This document shows, piece by piece, positions 35,301-43,297 of a stretch of DNA of 64,000 nucleotides. The notes under the pieces were generated by a model. It was not told the DNA's origin. It searched no databases and was given only the letters and a program-made list of their open reading frames with translations. The DNA is taken from positions 1,984,001 through 2,048,000 of the forward strand of contig NZ_BAAACF010000001.1 in the NCBI RefSeq assembly GCF_039521365.1, read 5' to 3'. The stretch comes from Clostridium_AW malenominatum (lineage in GTDB: Bacteria; Bacillota; Clostridia; Clostridiales; Clostridiaceae). Made by a program: the position numbers and the translations under genes. Every line of letters begins with the position of its first letter. Positions within the stretch are counted from its first letter, which is position 1.

Positions 35301-37358
35301 TTCATCCTTTTCAAGGATGTTTACACAATAAGTTTCACTGACAAAAATGTCTTTTTCTAAAATTTTTTCAATTTTTAGCCTTGGATTATAAAAATCTGAA
35401 AGGAAACAATCTTTAGCTGGGCAAAAGGAACCTTTTTGAGTAAGAAGTTTTATCCTCGATAATTGTCCTATTATATCTTCTTTAAGATTTCCATTGCTAT
35501 ACAAATTAAAAAAGTCTCGAATTGTTTGTAAAGCATTTTGGGGTGTTATATAATCGTCGATTTTAGGTATAACTATTTGAGTTATATAAGTAATATCTGT
35601 TTTTTCTTTTACTCCTAAACTCTCTAGCCAGTGTCTACTCTCTGAATCTTTGAGAAGCCAACTCTGCAATTCTTTATGCAGAAAAGATAAATCACTATTA
35701 GGATTATCCCAGTTCTTATCATCCGCTGTAGGAAAGCATACTTGATATGGATAATTAATGCTATTCTTATGATCCCAGATAAATGGAAGCTTCATGAGTA
35801 CTTCTTTTGAAATATCTTTAACCTTATCTGATTCACAAAGTTTCTTAAAATGTTTTATAAGTTCAATATTGTAAGCTATTGTATGTGCATCCTTAAAATA
35901 TGTTGAGGAGAGAAATCGTTGGAGGTGTATCCATTCAAAACAAGAAGAGCCAAGCCTTTTAAAGTCGGAAAAAAAGCCAATATCTTCAGCAAATTGTTTA
36001 GAACAACCCGTTCCCTTTTTTTCATTGTTATCAATAAATTTCCTAATAGATTCTTCACCTACAAATTTTTTCTCAGATAGATACGTAAAATCAATTATTG
36101 TATCTTCAATTTTAATTAACTGCCCTTCTCTAGAGACAACAAACGGAATATTTTTTAGAGCATCTTTAATTCCTTCATTAAATTTCTTCCCTAGCTCATC
36201 ATTAGAGATGTCATTAGGTATTAACTGATATGCTTGAAAATGAAACTCAGTATTCACTAATTTTGAGATCCACTTAAAAATCTCAATAGCAATTGTTTTA
36301 AAAAGCCATTGATTCCATTTTGAATCAGCATGAAGTGATTCACGATTTGCAGTAGTTAGAAAGCTTGTATTAACAAGCACTGGCAAAGAATACTTTGTTT
36401 CACCAGTCGGTAAATATGAATATAGAAGTTTTTCTTGTTTAGAAAGTTTAGTAATACCATCCTTCCCCACTTTGGCAGCTAACGATAACTCTATATAATC
36501 AGCATTCAGTAATTTCTCAGGAATATTTCGTTCATCTTGTAGTGCAGTCTTTACTTCACTCGGAACTGTTAGGCTAATAGTATTCAACAACCAATTGGCG
36601 CTTAAACTGTTACCTCTCTTTAAAGTGATTCTATCATTTTCTATTCGCTTGATTTCAACGGAAACTAATTCTGTTATATCAAAATTAATCTCAGAGATAT
36701 TTTTAAGAAATAAAAACATGTTTAAGTCCTGAGATAGACTCTGAACAGCCTGACTCGTCTCATTTACATTCTTCATTTGAATTATTGTTGCAACATTTGC
36801 ATCAATATCTTTAAGAAATTGATTTATTGGCTCAAAAACTTCTTTTACTTCTGTATATACAGGAATTATTTGCCAGGGAAATTGAAATTCTCTGTCATTG
36901 TTTTTCTCCCATATTATCTTTGATTCTTCCCATTTCCACTCAAATGAATAGGAAGAATCAAAGCTAAAATATTCATCTTTTGTAAATATCGTTACTTTAT
37001 CAGATTGTCCAAAAACCGATTTAAAACCAATGCCTTTATACCCTGTTTTCGTCAAATCTGATTTTTTGGTGCCATTATTTACATTACAAATTCCTTGAAG
37101 ATCACGTGTAGTGAACGGTCTCCCTGAATGAGCAACAACTAAGTTATTATCAAAAATTTTTATCCATACTTTAACAGCTTCACTGTTTTGAGACGAATCG
37201 TCTGCGTTTTGTAAAAGTTCATAAATAAATCGCTTTGAATCTGTATATAAGTCACCTGATAATGCGTTAAGTGAACTTGCTTGATTTACTGCTTGACTAG
37301 GGTTTGCATAATTGGTGTTGTCTAAAAAAATTTTTTCAATGTCTGTTCTTAAACTCAT
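32319..37358 (-). CDS. Giant sacsin-type ATPase/AlbA/caspase-like fusion protein, putative defence effector
   Basis: The ~1,679-residue product opens with a GHKL/sacsin-type ATPase domain: the N box YELLQNADDSS near residue 46 and the G box GYKGIGFKSVFG near 105. A long central region is unassigned. Near residues 1290-1420 a Schlafen AlbA_2-like domain reads SSFANTNGGTLIFGLKE. The end is a caspase (C14) domain with catalytic His1506 in YYVGHGF and Cys1556 in FIDACAQ, 50 residues apart as expected. Sensor ATPase plus caspase suggests regulated proteolysis or abortive infection. The ATG at 37358 follows GGAAGG; a longer frame from 37439 overlaps the upstream gene as ATGA. No signal peptide is seen. 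Confidence 0.8.
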   Translation of the reverse strand: MSLRTDIEKIFLDNTNYANPSQAVNQASSLNALSGDLYTDSKRFIYELLQNADDSSQNSEAVKVWIKIFDNNLVVAHSGRPFTTRDLQGICNVNNGTKKSDLTKTGYKGIGFKSVFGQSDKVTIFTKDEYFSFDSSYSFEWKWEESKIIWEKNNDREFQFPWQIIPVYTEVKEVFEPINQFLKDIDANVATIIQMKNVNETSQAVQSLSQDLNMFLFLKNISEINFDITELVSVEIKRIENDRITLKRGNSLSANWLLNTISLTVPSEVKTALQDERNIPEKLLNADYIELSLAAKVGKDGITKLSKQEKLLYSYLPTGETKYSLPVLVNTSFLTTANRESLHADSKWNQWLFKTIAIEIFKWISKLVNTEFHFQAYQLIPNDISNDELGKKFNEGIKDALKNIPFVVSREGQLIKIEDTIIDFTYLSEKKFVGEESIRKFIDNNEKKGTGCSKQFAEDIGFFSDFKRLGSSCFEWIHLQRFLSSTYFKDAHTIAYNIELIKHFKKLCESDKVKDISKEVLMKLPFIWDHKNSINYPYQVCFPTADDKNWDNPNSDLSFLHKELQSWLLKDSESRHWLESLGVKEKTDITYITQIVIPKIDDYITPQNALQTIRDFFNLYSNGNLKEDIIGQLSRIKLLTQKGSFCPAKDCFLSDFYNPRLKIEKILEKDIFVSETYCVNILEKDEWKRFFKMLGVNEGISTLSYQNKYSKFKLINADFKCEYFETKDKEFTPFQTTFTADCFSDIITMNYIQLTENSHKFAFKFWSDYIENYSPSIIKAPAIAYWGYENRPGRTSGDRVENFVPWFVKNVQCIPTLSEKCETATSVLLNTEEIKAIAGKYLPVFNGTELSPDWKAFFNFRTSLELSDYLELLSKISLDIDDKGAIKNDNYKKIQSIYSGLLAQCANWSTDDISKVEEWANTGFLLNTKNQFTECNTLKYFLDGNEVIFQDQCCFIMISAENKKNSNLEKFLKHFKVKLLRQSEFELVHTQEEVCSSLKNQLKIINPYFKIWIENEDSDANTRDSLENLQDKIQALKIFQAEELKITYKGIDFIKSVNIHFNETSLYVTNPWNANSVLLKLSEVLCRYFHLVGHDKKLDFLLRSTDDEIQKYFMQEGLNIPEEALEIRNNFETESKDKKIDSFADIEAAITEKNISPEFFHLSTHDYRRLKYIEERITRAVANVIEHLKELPAYDCSYFYMIANSIIGGITKNGNEIAVVARPSDNDEVLVYYTSEFDVLEYVDAELWYEDGINIPKQITLGQLLKKTDINRIPIRNIDITDYELETLLNDPKSEVLDFNAVPFVPQKIAKIISSFANTNGGTLIFGLKEILPTSNEIVGLSTDFQVVEVTKKAISLLSPIPTVTYDWVKSGEKSIFVIKTEKADNDILLENQKYIREESNSVLEEKTPEYKTILNISRINKTIAIIIAIEHYAPRQENQISNVKYAINDALKFKSMLIKSMNVDENDIYMITDEEALKSTLEYDFRSLFYSLTEQERLVFYYVGHGFHNGITNYLSTYDMHQYNIAETAVSLRKILLDPLRESKCKNALIFIDACAQIFHDENERNQITNINDEELKLLTNEFPYYATFLSCQPGQSSYSSDILKNGIWTHHLVNAISGAASEVIHSNKYITDRLLQDYLSNSVSTYTKEELGYNQNPKAILDSSYENIIAEIEYENV

Positions 37359-37435
37359 TTTAATCTTCCTTCCGCCACTTTCTCTTGTGGCACATATAAT
37401 AATGAAAAAGTGGTCAACTTTCCATGTATTGTCGT

Positions 37436-37753
37436 TCATGAATAAAAAATCGATGAATTTCCACTGTATTTATCAATACTCTTAACGACCCCCGAGGGTT
37501 CTTGCGAGGAACATACTGTTTTATGTTCCGACAATGTAGTTTCATAAAATTTTGACTGCCATCCAATTAATTCATTACCTTCTTCGATTGGATTTGTTTC
37601 AATCCCAGATTGATTTTTATAACGAAAAATTCCTATATCTTTTTTATGCTCTCTACAAAATAATAAGTAACAAAACCATTCAAAATTTTTTTGTGGATTC
37701 TCACTGAATTTGGCTTTAAATATATCCCAATCTGATTTTACTATGTTTCTCAT
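37436..37753 (-). CDS. Small, probably truncated nuclease-like protein
   Basis: The 105-residue product reads WDIFKAKFSENPQKNFEWFC and then NELIGWQSKFYETTLSEHK, which resembles the PD-(D/E)xK-like start of larger defence proteins (an E...WQxK pattern). After SEHK the sequence changes character (TVCSSQEPSGVVKSIDKY) and soon stops. The switch point lies in an inverted repeat, GGAACAT ... ATGTTCC, at 37508-37529. It may be the 5' remnant of a large nuclease gene whose rest was deleted. Its stop overlaps the longer frame of the giant gene, so the two belong together. Confidence 0.5.
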   Translation of the reverse strand: MRNIVKSDWDIFKAKFSENPQKNFEWFCYLLFCREHKKDIGIFRYKNQSGIETNPIEEGNELIGWQSKFYETTLSEHKTVCSSQEPSGVVKSIDKYSGNSSIFYS

Positions 37754-37958
37754 ACCTTCTCCCCCTAATCAACCACAACATTTGCCATTCTATCTTTTGT
37801 AAATCTATGAACCATTTCATTACCATAATTAAATTATATATTCTGACTTTTAAAATTTCTACTTAATGGTTAATTTCAAAATAAAAATCCATGAAAATCT
37901 GCTTTTAATTATCATCAAATTGAATATTATAATAAAAATCTACAATCATGTGATAATA

Positions 37959-39266
37959 TTACTTATTAGACCCTAATATTTGTCCAATTATATCGCTCCA
38001 TTTTTTTGAATTCAAATTAAAAATCTTATTTGTAGCTTCAACATATCTAGCTAAGTCTATCAATAATTCTATTCCAGCTATAATATTATTATCAATATCT
38101 ATTTTAAGGTCATTTCTTTCTTTTAAAATTAATGAATTATAGTAATCAATATCATCAACATTTGGTATGCTATTTTTCAAATCATAAAATTCAATACCCT
38201 CTTGTGAAATTTTAATAATCTCGGAAATTCCTGATTGCGTTAGCAAAATTTTATTGAGATAATCCTTGTTATTTAGTCGATATGTTGATAACTTTAGTAC
38301 ATTCCTATTTAAAACAGAAAAACTATGTAATCTATAGTAGTATCCATCTTTTTTGGATTTTTCCAAGATGTTCACAACTTCTTCTATAGCATCAATATCA
38401 CAAAAACCATTAGGAATAACTTCTTTTAAATTACTGTTTGAGTAACTTCTATTTTTGCGCCATATTACTTCATCATCAACTATATCCTCTATACGATATG
38501 AAATACTTAATATTGTATCTTTAATAATCATATCTTTAATTGCATATTTTTGAGGCTTGTCATAGACTACCTCTAGAGCTCTTCCCAAATTTCTTGCTCC
38601 TTCATACACTAGATTTGCTAAACATTTATTTAATTCTTTATGCACTTTCGCCAAATCTACTAAATATTCTTTATTTACTTGTCTCACAGCTAAGTGATAT
38701 TTATATTTTAAACTTACGAAGTGAACAGATGCAATTATTGTAAGAACAATTATAAAGCTTGGCAACAATGTAAGGAATCCATTTAAATTATTACTCAGAA
38801 CTGAATATATTTTGCTATAACCCTCTTTTATAATGTTTGTGTTCTGATAGGATATAAGACTTTTTATTGAAATTTTAAAATAGACTATAATTGTTATTAT
38901 TAAAGTCATTACGGAAAACTTTGAAAAGATTAAAAATCTAATTAGTACATTTAGTAAAGATTTAATAGTATTTTCTTGTATTATTTTATAAAACTTTAAT
39001 TCACGTTTGTCATTTATTATGTATCCAGATGAAATCCATTTTAATCTAATTAAATATATAATACTATCAATTATTTTTTCAAATTTGCAAATATATATTA
39101 AAATCCTGGGGTGATATAAACTTTTTCTTTTTAAATTATACATGAGATCATATATAAATATATTTAAGTAAAATAAACCCAAATCATACAGCAATAGAAT
39201 TATAAACATTACTGCACCTATTTTAAAATAACAACTAATAAATCTCTGAATATCAAAATTTAGCAT
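37959..39266 (-). CDS. Large membrane protein, function unknown
   Basis: The 435-residue product has one or two N-terminal helices, two or more helices around residues 110-185, and a cytoplasmic C-terminal half with a helical segment (LVDLAKVHKELNKCLANLVY) and charged stretches. I find no catalytic motif. It stands between the defence-like locus and the ImmA/IrrE remnant, on the same strand. GGAGG precedes the ATG at 39266. A terminator lies upstream at 39343-39378. Confidence 0.6.
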   Translation of the reverse strand: MLNFDIQRFISCYFKIGAVMFIILLLYDLGLFYLNIFIYDLMYNLKRKSLYHPRILIYICKFEKIIDSIIYLIRLKWISSGYIINDKRELKFYKIIQENTIKSLLNVLIRFLIFSKFSVMTLIITIIVYFKISIKSLISYQNTNIIKEGYSKIYSVLSNNLNGFLTLLPSFIIVLTIIASVHFVSLKYKYHLAVRQVNKEYLVDLAKVHKELNKCLANLVYEGARNLGRALEVVYDKPQKYAIKDMIIKDTILSISYRIEDIVDDEVIWRKNRSYSNSNLKEVIPNGFCDIDAIEEVVNILEKSKKDGYYYRLHSFSVLNRNVLKLSTYRLNNKDYLNKILLTQSGISEIIKISQEGIEFYDLKNSIPNVDDIDYYNSLILKERNDLKIDIDNNIIAGIELLIDLARYVEATNKIFNLNSKKWSDIIGQILGSNK

Positions 39267-39342
39267 TTTATCCTCCAAATATAAGGAATTTCTTATTGCT
39301 TTTATTATAGTTTAGTAAGAACATAATATTTTTTAATATATT

Positions 39343-39378
39343 AAAGACCACGCTGAATATTACTTTAATGTGGTCTTT
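39343..39378 (-). terminator. Terminator after the ImmA/IrrE remnant
   Basis: AAAGACCAC ... GTGGTCTTT, a 9-bp perfect stem about 27 bases past the end of the ImmA/IrrE remnant. Confidence 0.8.
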
Positions 39379-39404
39379 GTAAACAATTACTTTATCGACA
39401 TAAT

Positions 39405-39830
39405 TCAATCAACATTATCAATATCAATTACTCTATTCTTAATATTTAAGTTATAAACTGATGTTTCATTAACTACTTTCAATATATCTTTAGGTAAATC
39501 TAGAAGTCTTTCGACTTCACTTGATTCCATGGATAAGTTATAATCTTGAGATAATTCGTCCATAAATTCCCTTACTATTAAAACACCTTGTTCTAATAAC
39601 ATCATTACTGATGTTCTCAGTAATGATGGTTGAACTGTATATAACATATCATTAGCGGCTCAATTTTTTTATACCTTTTTTCTGCATTGAGCGCATTACC
39701 CTCTTTTTCTTTAAATTCATCTTTATTTAGACGTTCTACATCTTCACTCTATTCATGTAATAATAAGTGCCCTAATTCATGAGCAACATCAAAATCAATT
39801 CTAGCTTATGTACACTTATTTCTAGAACAT
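39405..39830 (-). pseudogene. ImmA/IrrE-family metallopeptidase pseudogene
   Basis: Read on the minus strand, the sequence encodes DFDVAHELGHLLLHE (an HExxH zinc site), then a TAG where Trp is expected, then SEDVERLNKDEFKEKEGNAL. A frameshift follows, and the remaining frame (from 39647) encodes SVMMLLEQGVLIVREFMDEL and the C-terminus. A TAA just before ARIDFD adds a second stop. ImmA proteins cleave repressors of mobile elements, so this may be a relic of such an element. Confidence 0.75.
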
Positions 39831-39872
39831 CCAATAAGGTATTTTTCTTAATTGTAAATATCTCACAAACGT

Positions 39873-39940
39873 TCTACAAACAAACTCAACCTCCTTTAAT
39901 TTTAGGAAGTTTTCCCAATGTAAAAACAATAAAAACTCTC
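39873..39940. repeat. Imperfect direct repeat flanking the histone-fold operon, copy A
   Basis: TCTACAAACAAACTCAACCT, then TTAATTTTAGG and related bases, recurs in about 70% identical form at 43114-43178. The three-gene operon lies between the two copies. On the minus strand it includes AAAGGAGG, so it may also be the ribosome-site region of the ImmA remnant. Confidence 0.45.
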
Positions 39941-40096
39941 GTCTCCATTTAAATTGCTAATGTTTATAATCACATATATGCTATATTCAAGCAAACACTA
40001 ATATAAATAGCAAATTTTTTCTGCTTACTCAATATATATTTTTTAATATATAGATATATAAAATAAAATCTAACTCTTATTTTAATTTTTTATATT

Positions 40097-41188
40097 CTAA
40101 TGGATGTCCCATTTAAATCTATTAATCTTGTATCCAGGAACATATATAAATATAAATATTCCTGCTTGTATCATTGCTAGCACAATTATAGCAGTTATTA
40201 ATATCCATTTGTATTGTATTAGTTTGCTTATATTTATATTTAACAATCCTAGTATACTTATAATCATAGTAATAGGCGCTGTATAAGTAGCTAATTGCGT
40301 TGTTAGTTTTATGTTTGTATCTAAAACATTATTTTCCTTATACATTACTAAGTTTCTATATTGACTGATCTTTTTATCTAACTTTTCCTTCAATTCACTA
40401 ATCTCTCTATTAACAAAATTTGAAAAATATACTTCCGAATCTTTTAGTTCTAAAAATGTTATTGCATCTTTCTTCTTAATTATGTAAATAACAATTTTAT
40501 TTTTCTTCACAGCATAAAAAGATATATTATCATCTGCCATTAATTTTTTTATATACTTAATTTCACTATCCTCTAATTCAACAATAGTATATTCTTTTCC
40601 GAAAAAATATTTCTTAATTGAATTATTAAAAATTTCGCTTACATGAGAAGTTGCTAAGCCTTCTAAGTTATCAATTTTCATATAAATACTTTTATTTATA
40701 TGACTAACCTCATTTATTAAGTAATTATAGAATAAACTTAGTAAATTTATATCATTTAATAAATCTAACCAATATATCTCATCACTATATTCATAAACTT
40801 TGCACATATAAATACAATCTTTATTTATATTATTAACCTTATATTTTTCATTTAATATAAGGTCAAATTTTTTATTTGAACCATTAATATTAAAATCTAT
40901 AGCTTTTGATACTTTATCTAACTTGCATCTAACATTCATATTATTTTTATCAAACTCATTCTGTAATAAATTAACAAAAAACTCTATCCAATTATTTGTT
41001 ATTATCGTTATTCTTTCTGGTTTATCATCTATAAAACCATTTATCTTTAATTTTTTTATATATAGTTCTGCATCTTCCTCAAGTTCATCATTTAACTTAC
41101 TTAATAAAAAGCTTAAATTTCCATCTACCTTGCTAGTAGAAATTAATGCTGCAAAAGATAATACCTCATATTCATATTGAATTAACAT
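40097..41188 (-). CDS. Protein with two C-terminal membrane helices, third gene of histone-fold operon
   Basis: The 363-residue product is mostly soluble and ends with a heptad-like segment (ISELKEKLDKKISQYRNLV) and two membrane helices (YTAPITMIISILGLLNI and WILITAIIVLAMIQAGIF) like the tail of a CorA-type channel. I see no GMN motif, so transport is not established. The ATG at 41188 follows GGTGA at five bases; it overlaps the end of the 452-residue gene by 17 bases. It could be the membrane-acting component of the three-gene unit. Confidence 0.6.
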   Translation of the reverse strand: MLIQYEYEVLSFAALISTSKVDGNLSFLLSKLNDELEEDAELYIKKLKINGFIDDKPERITIITNNWIEFFVNLLQNEFDKNNMNVRCKLDKVSKAIDFNINGSNKKFDLILNEKYKVNNINKDCIYMCKVYEYSDEIYWLDLLNDINLLSLFYNYLINEVSHINKSIYMKIDNLEGLATSHVSEIFNNSIKKYFFGKEYTIVELEDSEIKYIKKLMADDNISFYAVKKNKIVIYIIKKKDAITFLELKDSEVYFSNFVNREISELKEKLDKKISQYRNLVMYKENNVLDTNIKLTTQLATYTAPITMIISILGLLNINISKLIQYKWILITAIIVLAMIQAGIFIFIYVPGYKINRFKWDIH

Positions 41189-42530
41189 ATTTTTCACCAT
41201 ATTGCTTTATAAACCCGTCCAGTTCTGCTATTAATATATCACCATCTTGGCTAAGAGCTATCTCAATTACCTTATTATATAACTTATTAACCGTTATACT
41301 ATCTATTCCAAATATTTTTTTAATTGTCTGTAATGTAGCCTTATCTATTTCATAATCACTAGTTATATCTTCAGAAACTTCGATTTTTTTTAATAATAAA
41401 TAAAAAAATGCATTTATTGTTAAAGATATATTATCTATATCAACTTTACTTACTAGTATATCTGTAATAGATTTATGAATAATTGAATATATACCATCAA
41501 CTTGTGAAATCTTACTTGTTGTTGGTCCAACTAATACTCTTTTTGCAATATTCTTTGCTTGTTTAATATAATTGCTATTTAAATAATCATATTTAACTAC
41601 TTCACTTAGTAATGTAACAAATTCATTTATATCAGAAATTTCTATACACTTAGATCTACTAATTAACTTTCCTCTTTCCCCATCTATAGTTATATATTTT
41701 TCCTCATTAGCGCTCATTGAAACTTTAATTTCAAACATTTTATGCTTATCATATATTTCCTTTAGTCCACTTATCGATAGAGGGTCATCTGTTACATTTT
41801 CAAGTATATTACAATCTAAGCTCATATAATCTCCAACTGTAAACTTAAATTTTGAAGCATACTTTTTACTTCTTTTTAATAATACTCTTAACGCCATATC
41901 ACTTAATGTATATGGATCTAAAGCCCCATTTTGATTTAGAAGAATATGTCTTATTTCTTGAATTAATATAGATTTAACACTTTTGGAATGTGTATAATCG
42001 CTATAATCTGTCATAATCATTAATCCTAATTCTATATAAATTCTAACTTCCGTATTAATTAATCTATCATTTATATTTTCTTTATAGTCTATCTTTTTAG
42101 TACTAGCCAATCTAATATCTACACATTTCTCTTCTTCTCTAATAAATCTAGATATTTTTAAATCCTCAACGTCAAATAAATCAACTTTTTCTTCAAGTTT
42201 TTCTAATAAATTATATATAATTTCTGCATTCATATACGATACATCCATTTTATATAATGTTCCATTGAAATCTGCACCTATACCTTTATCTTCCTCGAAG
42301 AATTGATTAATCTGCATGTCCAACAAATTCTTCTGTTCATCATCAATAAGTCTATAACAATTATATATATAACTCTCAGCAGATGCATTTTCATATTCTT
42401 GTATATCAACTTGTAATTCATCTGATACATACGCTTTGATATTTTCAAGTTTTCCTTTTGATATATCCTGCAACTTCTCCCAAAGAGTATATTTTCCATT
42501 TCTAGTGAAAAATAATTTTTGTTCTAGCAC
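41172..42530 (-). CDS. Hypothetical protein, second gene of histone-fold operon
   Basis: The 452-residue product is soluble and mixed alpha/beta with no signal peptide, membrane helix or recognisable catalytic motif. Segments such as EVRIYIELGLMIMTDYSDYT and AALDPYT-like SDMALRVLLKRSKKY suggest a helical interaction domain. I cannot assign a family. It lies 20 bases after the histone-fold gene and overlaps the next gene, so all three are likely produced together. Confidence 0.6.
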   Translation of the reverse strand: MLEQKLFFTRNGKYTLWEKLQDISKGKLENIKAYVSDELQVDIQEYENASAESYIYNCYRLIDDEQKNLLDMQINQFFEEDKGIGADFNGTLYKMDVSYMNAEIIYNLLEKLEEKVDLFDVEDLKISRFIREEEKCVDIRLASTKKIDYKENINDRLINTEVRIYIELGLMIMTDYSDYTHSKSVKSILIQEIRHILLNQNGALDPYTLSDMALRVLLKRSKKYASKFKFTVGDYMSLDCNILENVTDDPLSISGLKEIYDKHKMFEIKVSMSANEEKYITIDGERGKLISRSKCIEISDINEFVTLLSEVVKYDYLNSNYIKQAKNIAKRVLVGPTTSKISQVDGIYSIIHKSITDILVSKVDIDNISLTINAFFYLLLKKIEVSEDITSDYEIDKATLQTIKKIFGIDSITVNKLYNKVIEIALSQDGDILIAELDGFIKQYGEKYVNSI

Positions 42531-42550
42531 TGTACTCCCCCTTATCCCAT

Positions 42551-42985
42551 CTATTTTTCTTCGAAGTTTATAAATTGACTTGCCTTGGTAATAGAAGTAT
42601 TTGTATTTAACTTTTCTAACTCAACTATATTTTCTCTTAATAAAGTTAATGCTGAATCTATTCCACTTGCTTTTGCTAGTATTTTGTCTAATGCATTATC
42701 TACATTTTTAGGTGTGATTTGCTTTCTATTACTATTTTTAAGTTCTTCTATTATTTCTACTATTAGCATTGTTATTATGTACTTACTCGTATCCTGTAAT
42801 CTAACCAATCCATCTTTAGTTATTTGTATTCCTTCAAATTCCTCAAATGTAGCAATATCCTTTACTAAATCTCTCAATCTGTTTTTATATATTAAATTTT
42901 GTGCATCTTCCTCTAATGTTTCATCATTGACAACATCTATCAACCTTGTACATTCTATATCTAACTCCAATTCTAATTGTTCCAT
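42551..42985 (-). CDS. Histone-fold-like small protein, first gene of three-gene operon
   Basis: The 144-residue product has the order and spacing of a histone fold at residues 36-104: helix 1 (LRDLVKDIATFEEF), loop IQITKDG, a long helix 2 (QDTSKYIITMLIVEIIEELK), the loop RKQITPKN, and helix 3 (VDNALDKIL). The loop and helix 3 match archaeal histones (RKTIKAED, then IELAV) and H2A-like ITPRH. A helical C-terminal tail follows. It may bind DNA or form a scaffold; both are inference. The operon has no obvious regulator. Confidence 0.65.
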   Translation of the reverse strand: MEQLELELDIECTRLIDVVNDETLEEDAQNLIYKNRLRDLVKDIATFEEFEGIQITKDGLVRLQDTSKYIITMLIVEIIEELKNSNRKQITPKNVDNALDKILAKASGIDSALTLLRENIVELEKLNTNTSITKASQFINFEEK

Positions 42986-43113
42986 AAATCCTCCAACAAG
43001 TTACTTTTAACCAATCATTCTATTTTCATTATTTACCTAATGTGTATACTCATGATTTTTCTCACATTATCATAAAATTATTTTTAGTAGATAAATACCT
43101 ACAATTCCATTAT

Positions 43114-43178
43114 TCTACAAACAACCTCAATTTCCTTCAAATTTGGGAAACTTTATCAACATAACCCCAAATAAAAAG
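43114..43178. repeat. Imperfect direct repeat flanking the histone-fold operon, copy B
   Basis: TCTACAAACAACCTCAATTT, then CCTTCAAATTTGGGAAACTT; homologous to 39873-39940. It is followed at once by the 'ACGACAGA' terminator copy 3. Confidence 0.45.
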
Positions 43179-43205
43179 CGGCAGATTTTAATAATCTGTC
43201 GTTTT
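43174..43205. terminator. Terminator, 'ACGACAGA' type, copy 3 (variant)
   Basis: AAAAGCGGCAGATT ... AATCTGTCGTTTT, the same stem with a G-for-A change tolerated as G-T pairing. It does not directly follow a recognised gene. Confidence 0.75.
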
Positions 43206-43248
43206 GACTTATTTATAAATTTATTAATAGTTTAATTTTCGTAAATAA

Positions 43249-43280
43249 GAAGGAGAACCCCTATCATGAGGATTCTCCTT
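43249..43280 (-). terminator. Terminator after the MerR-family gene
   Basis: AAGGAGAA ... TTCTCCTT with inner CC/GG pairing, 18 bases past the MerR stop codon. Confidence 0.78.
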
Positions 43281-43297
43281 ACTTATAATTAATTTTA

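Noticed and set aside
40097..41188. CorA-type magnesium channel for the protein with two C-terminal helices
   Set aside because: The helix pair is suggestive but there is no GMN motif, and the N-terminal part is unlike CorA.
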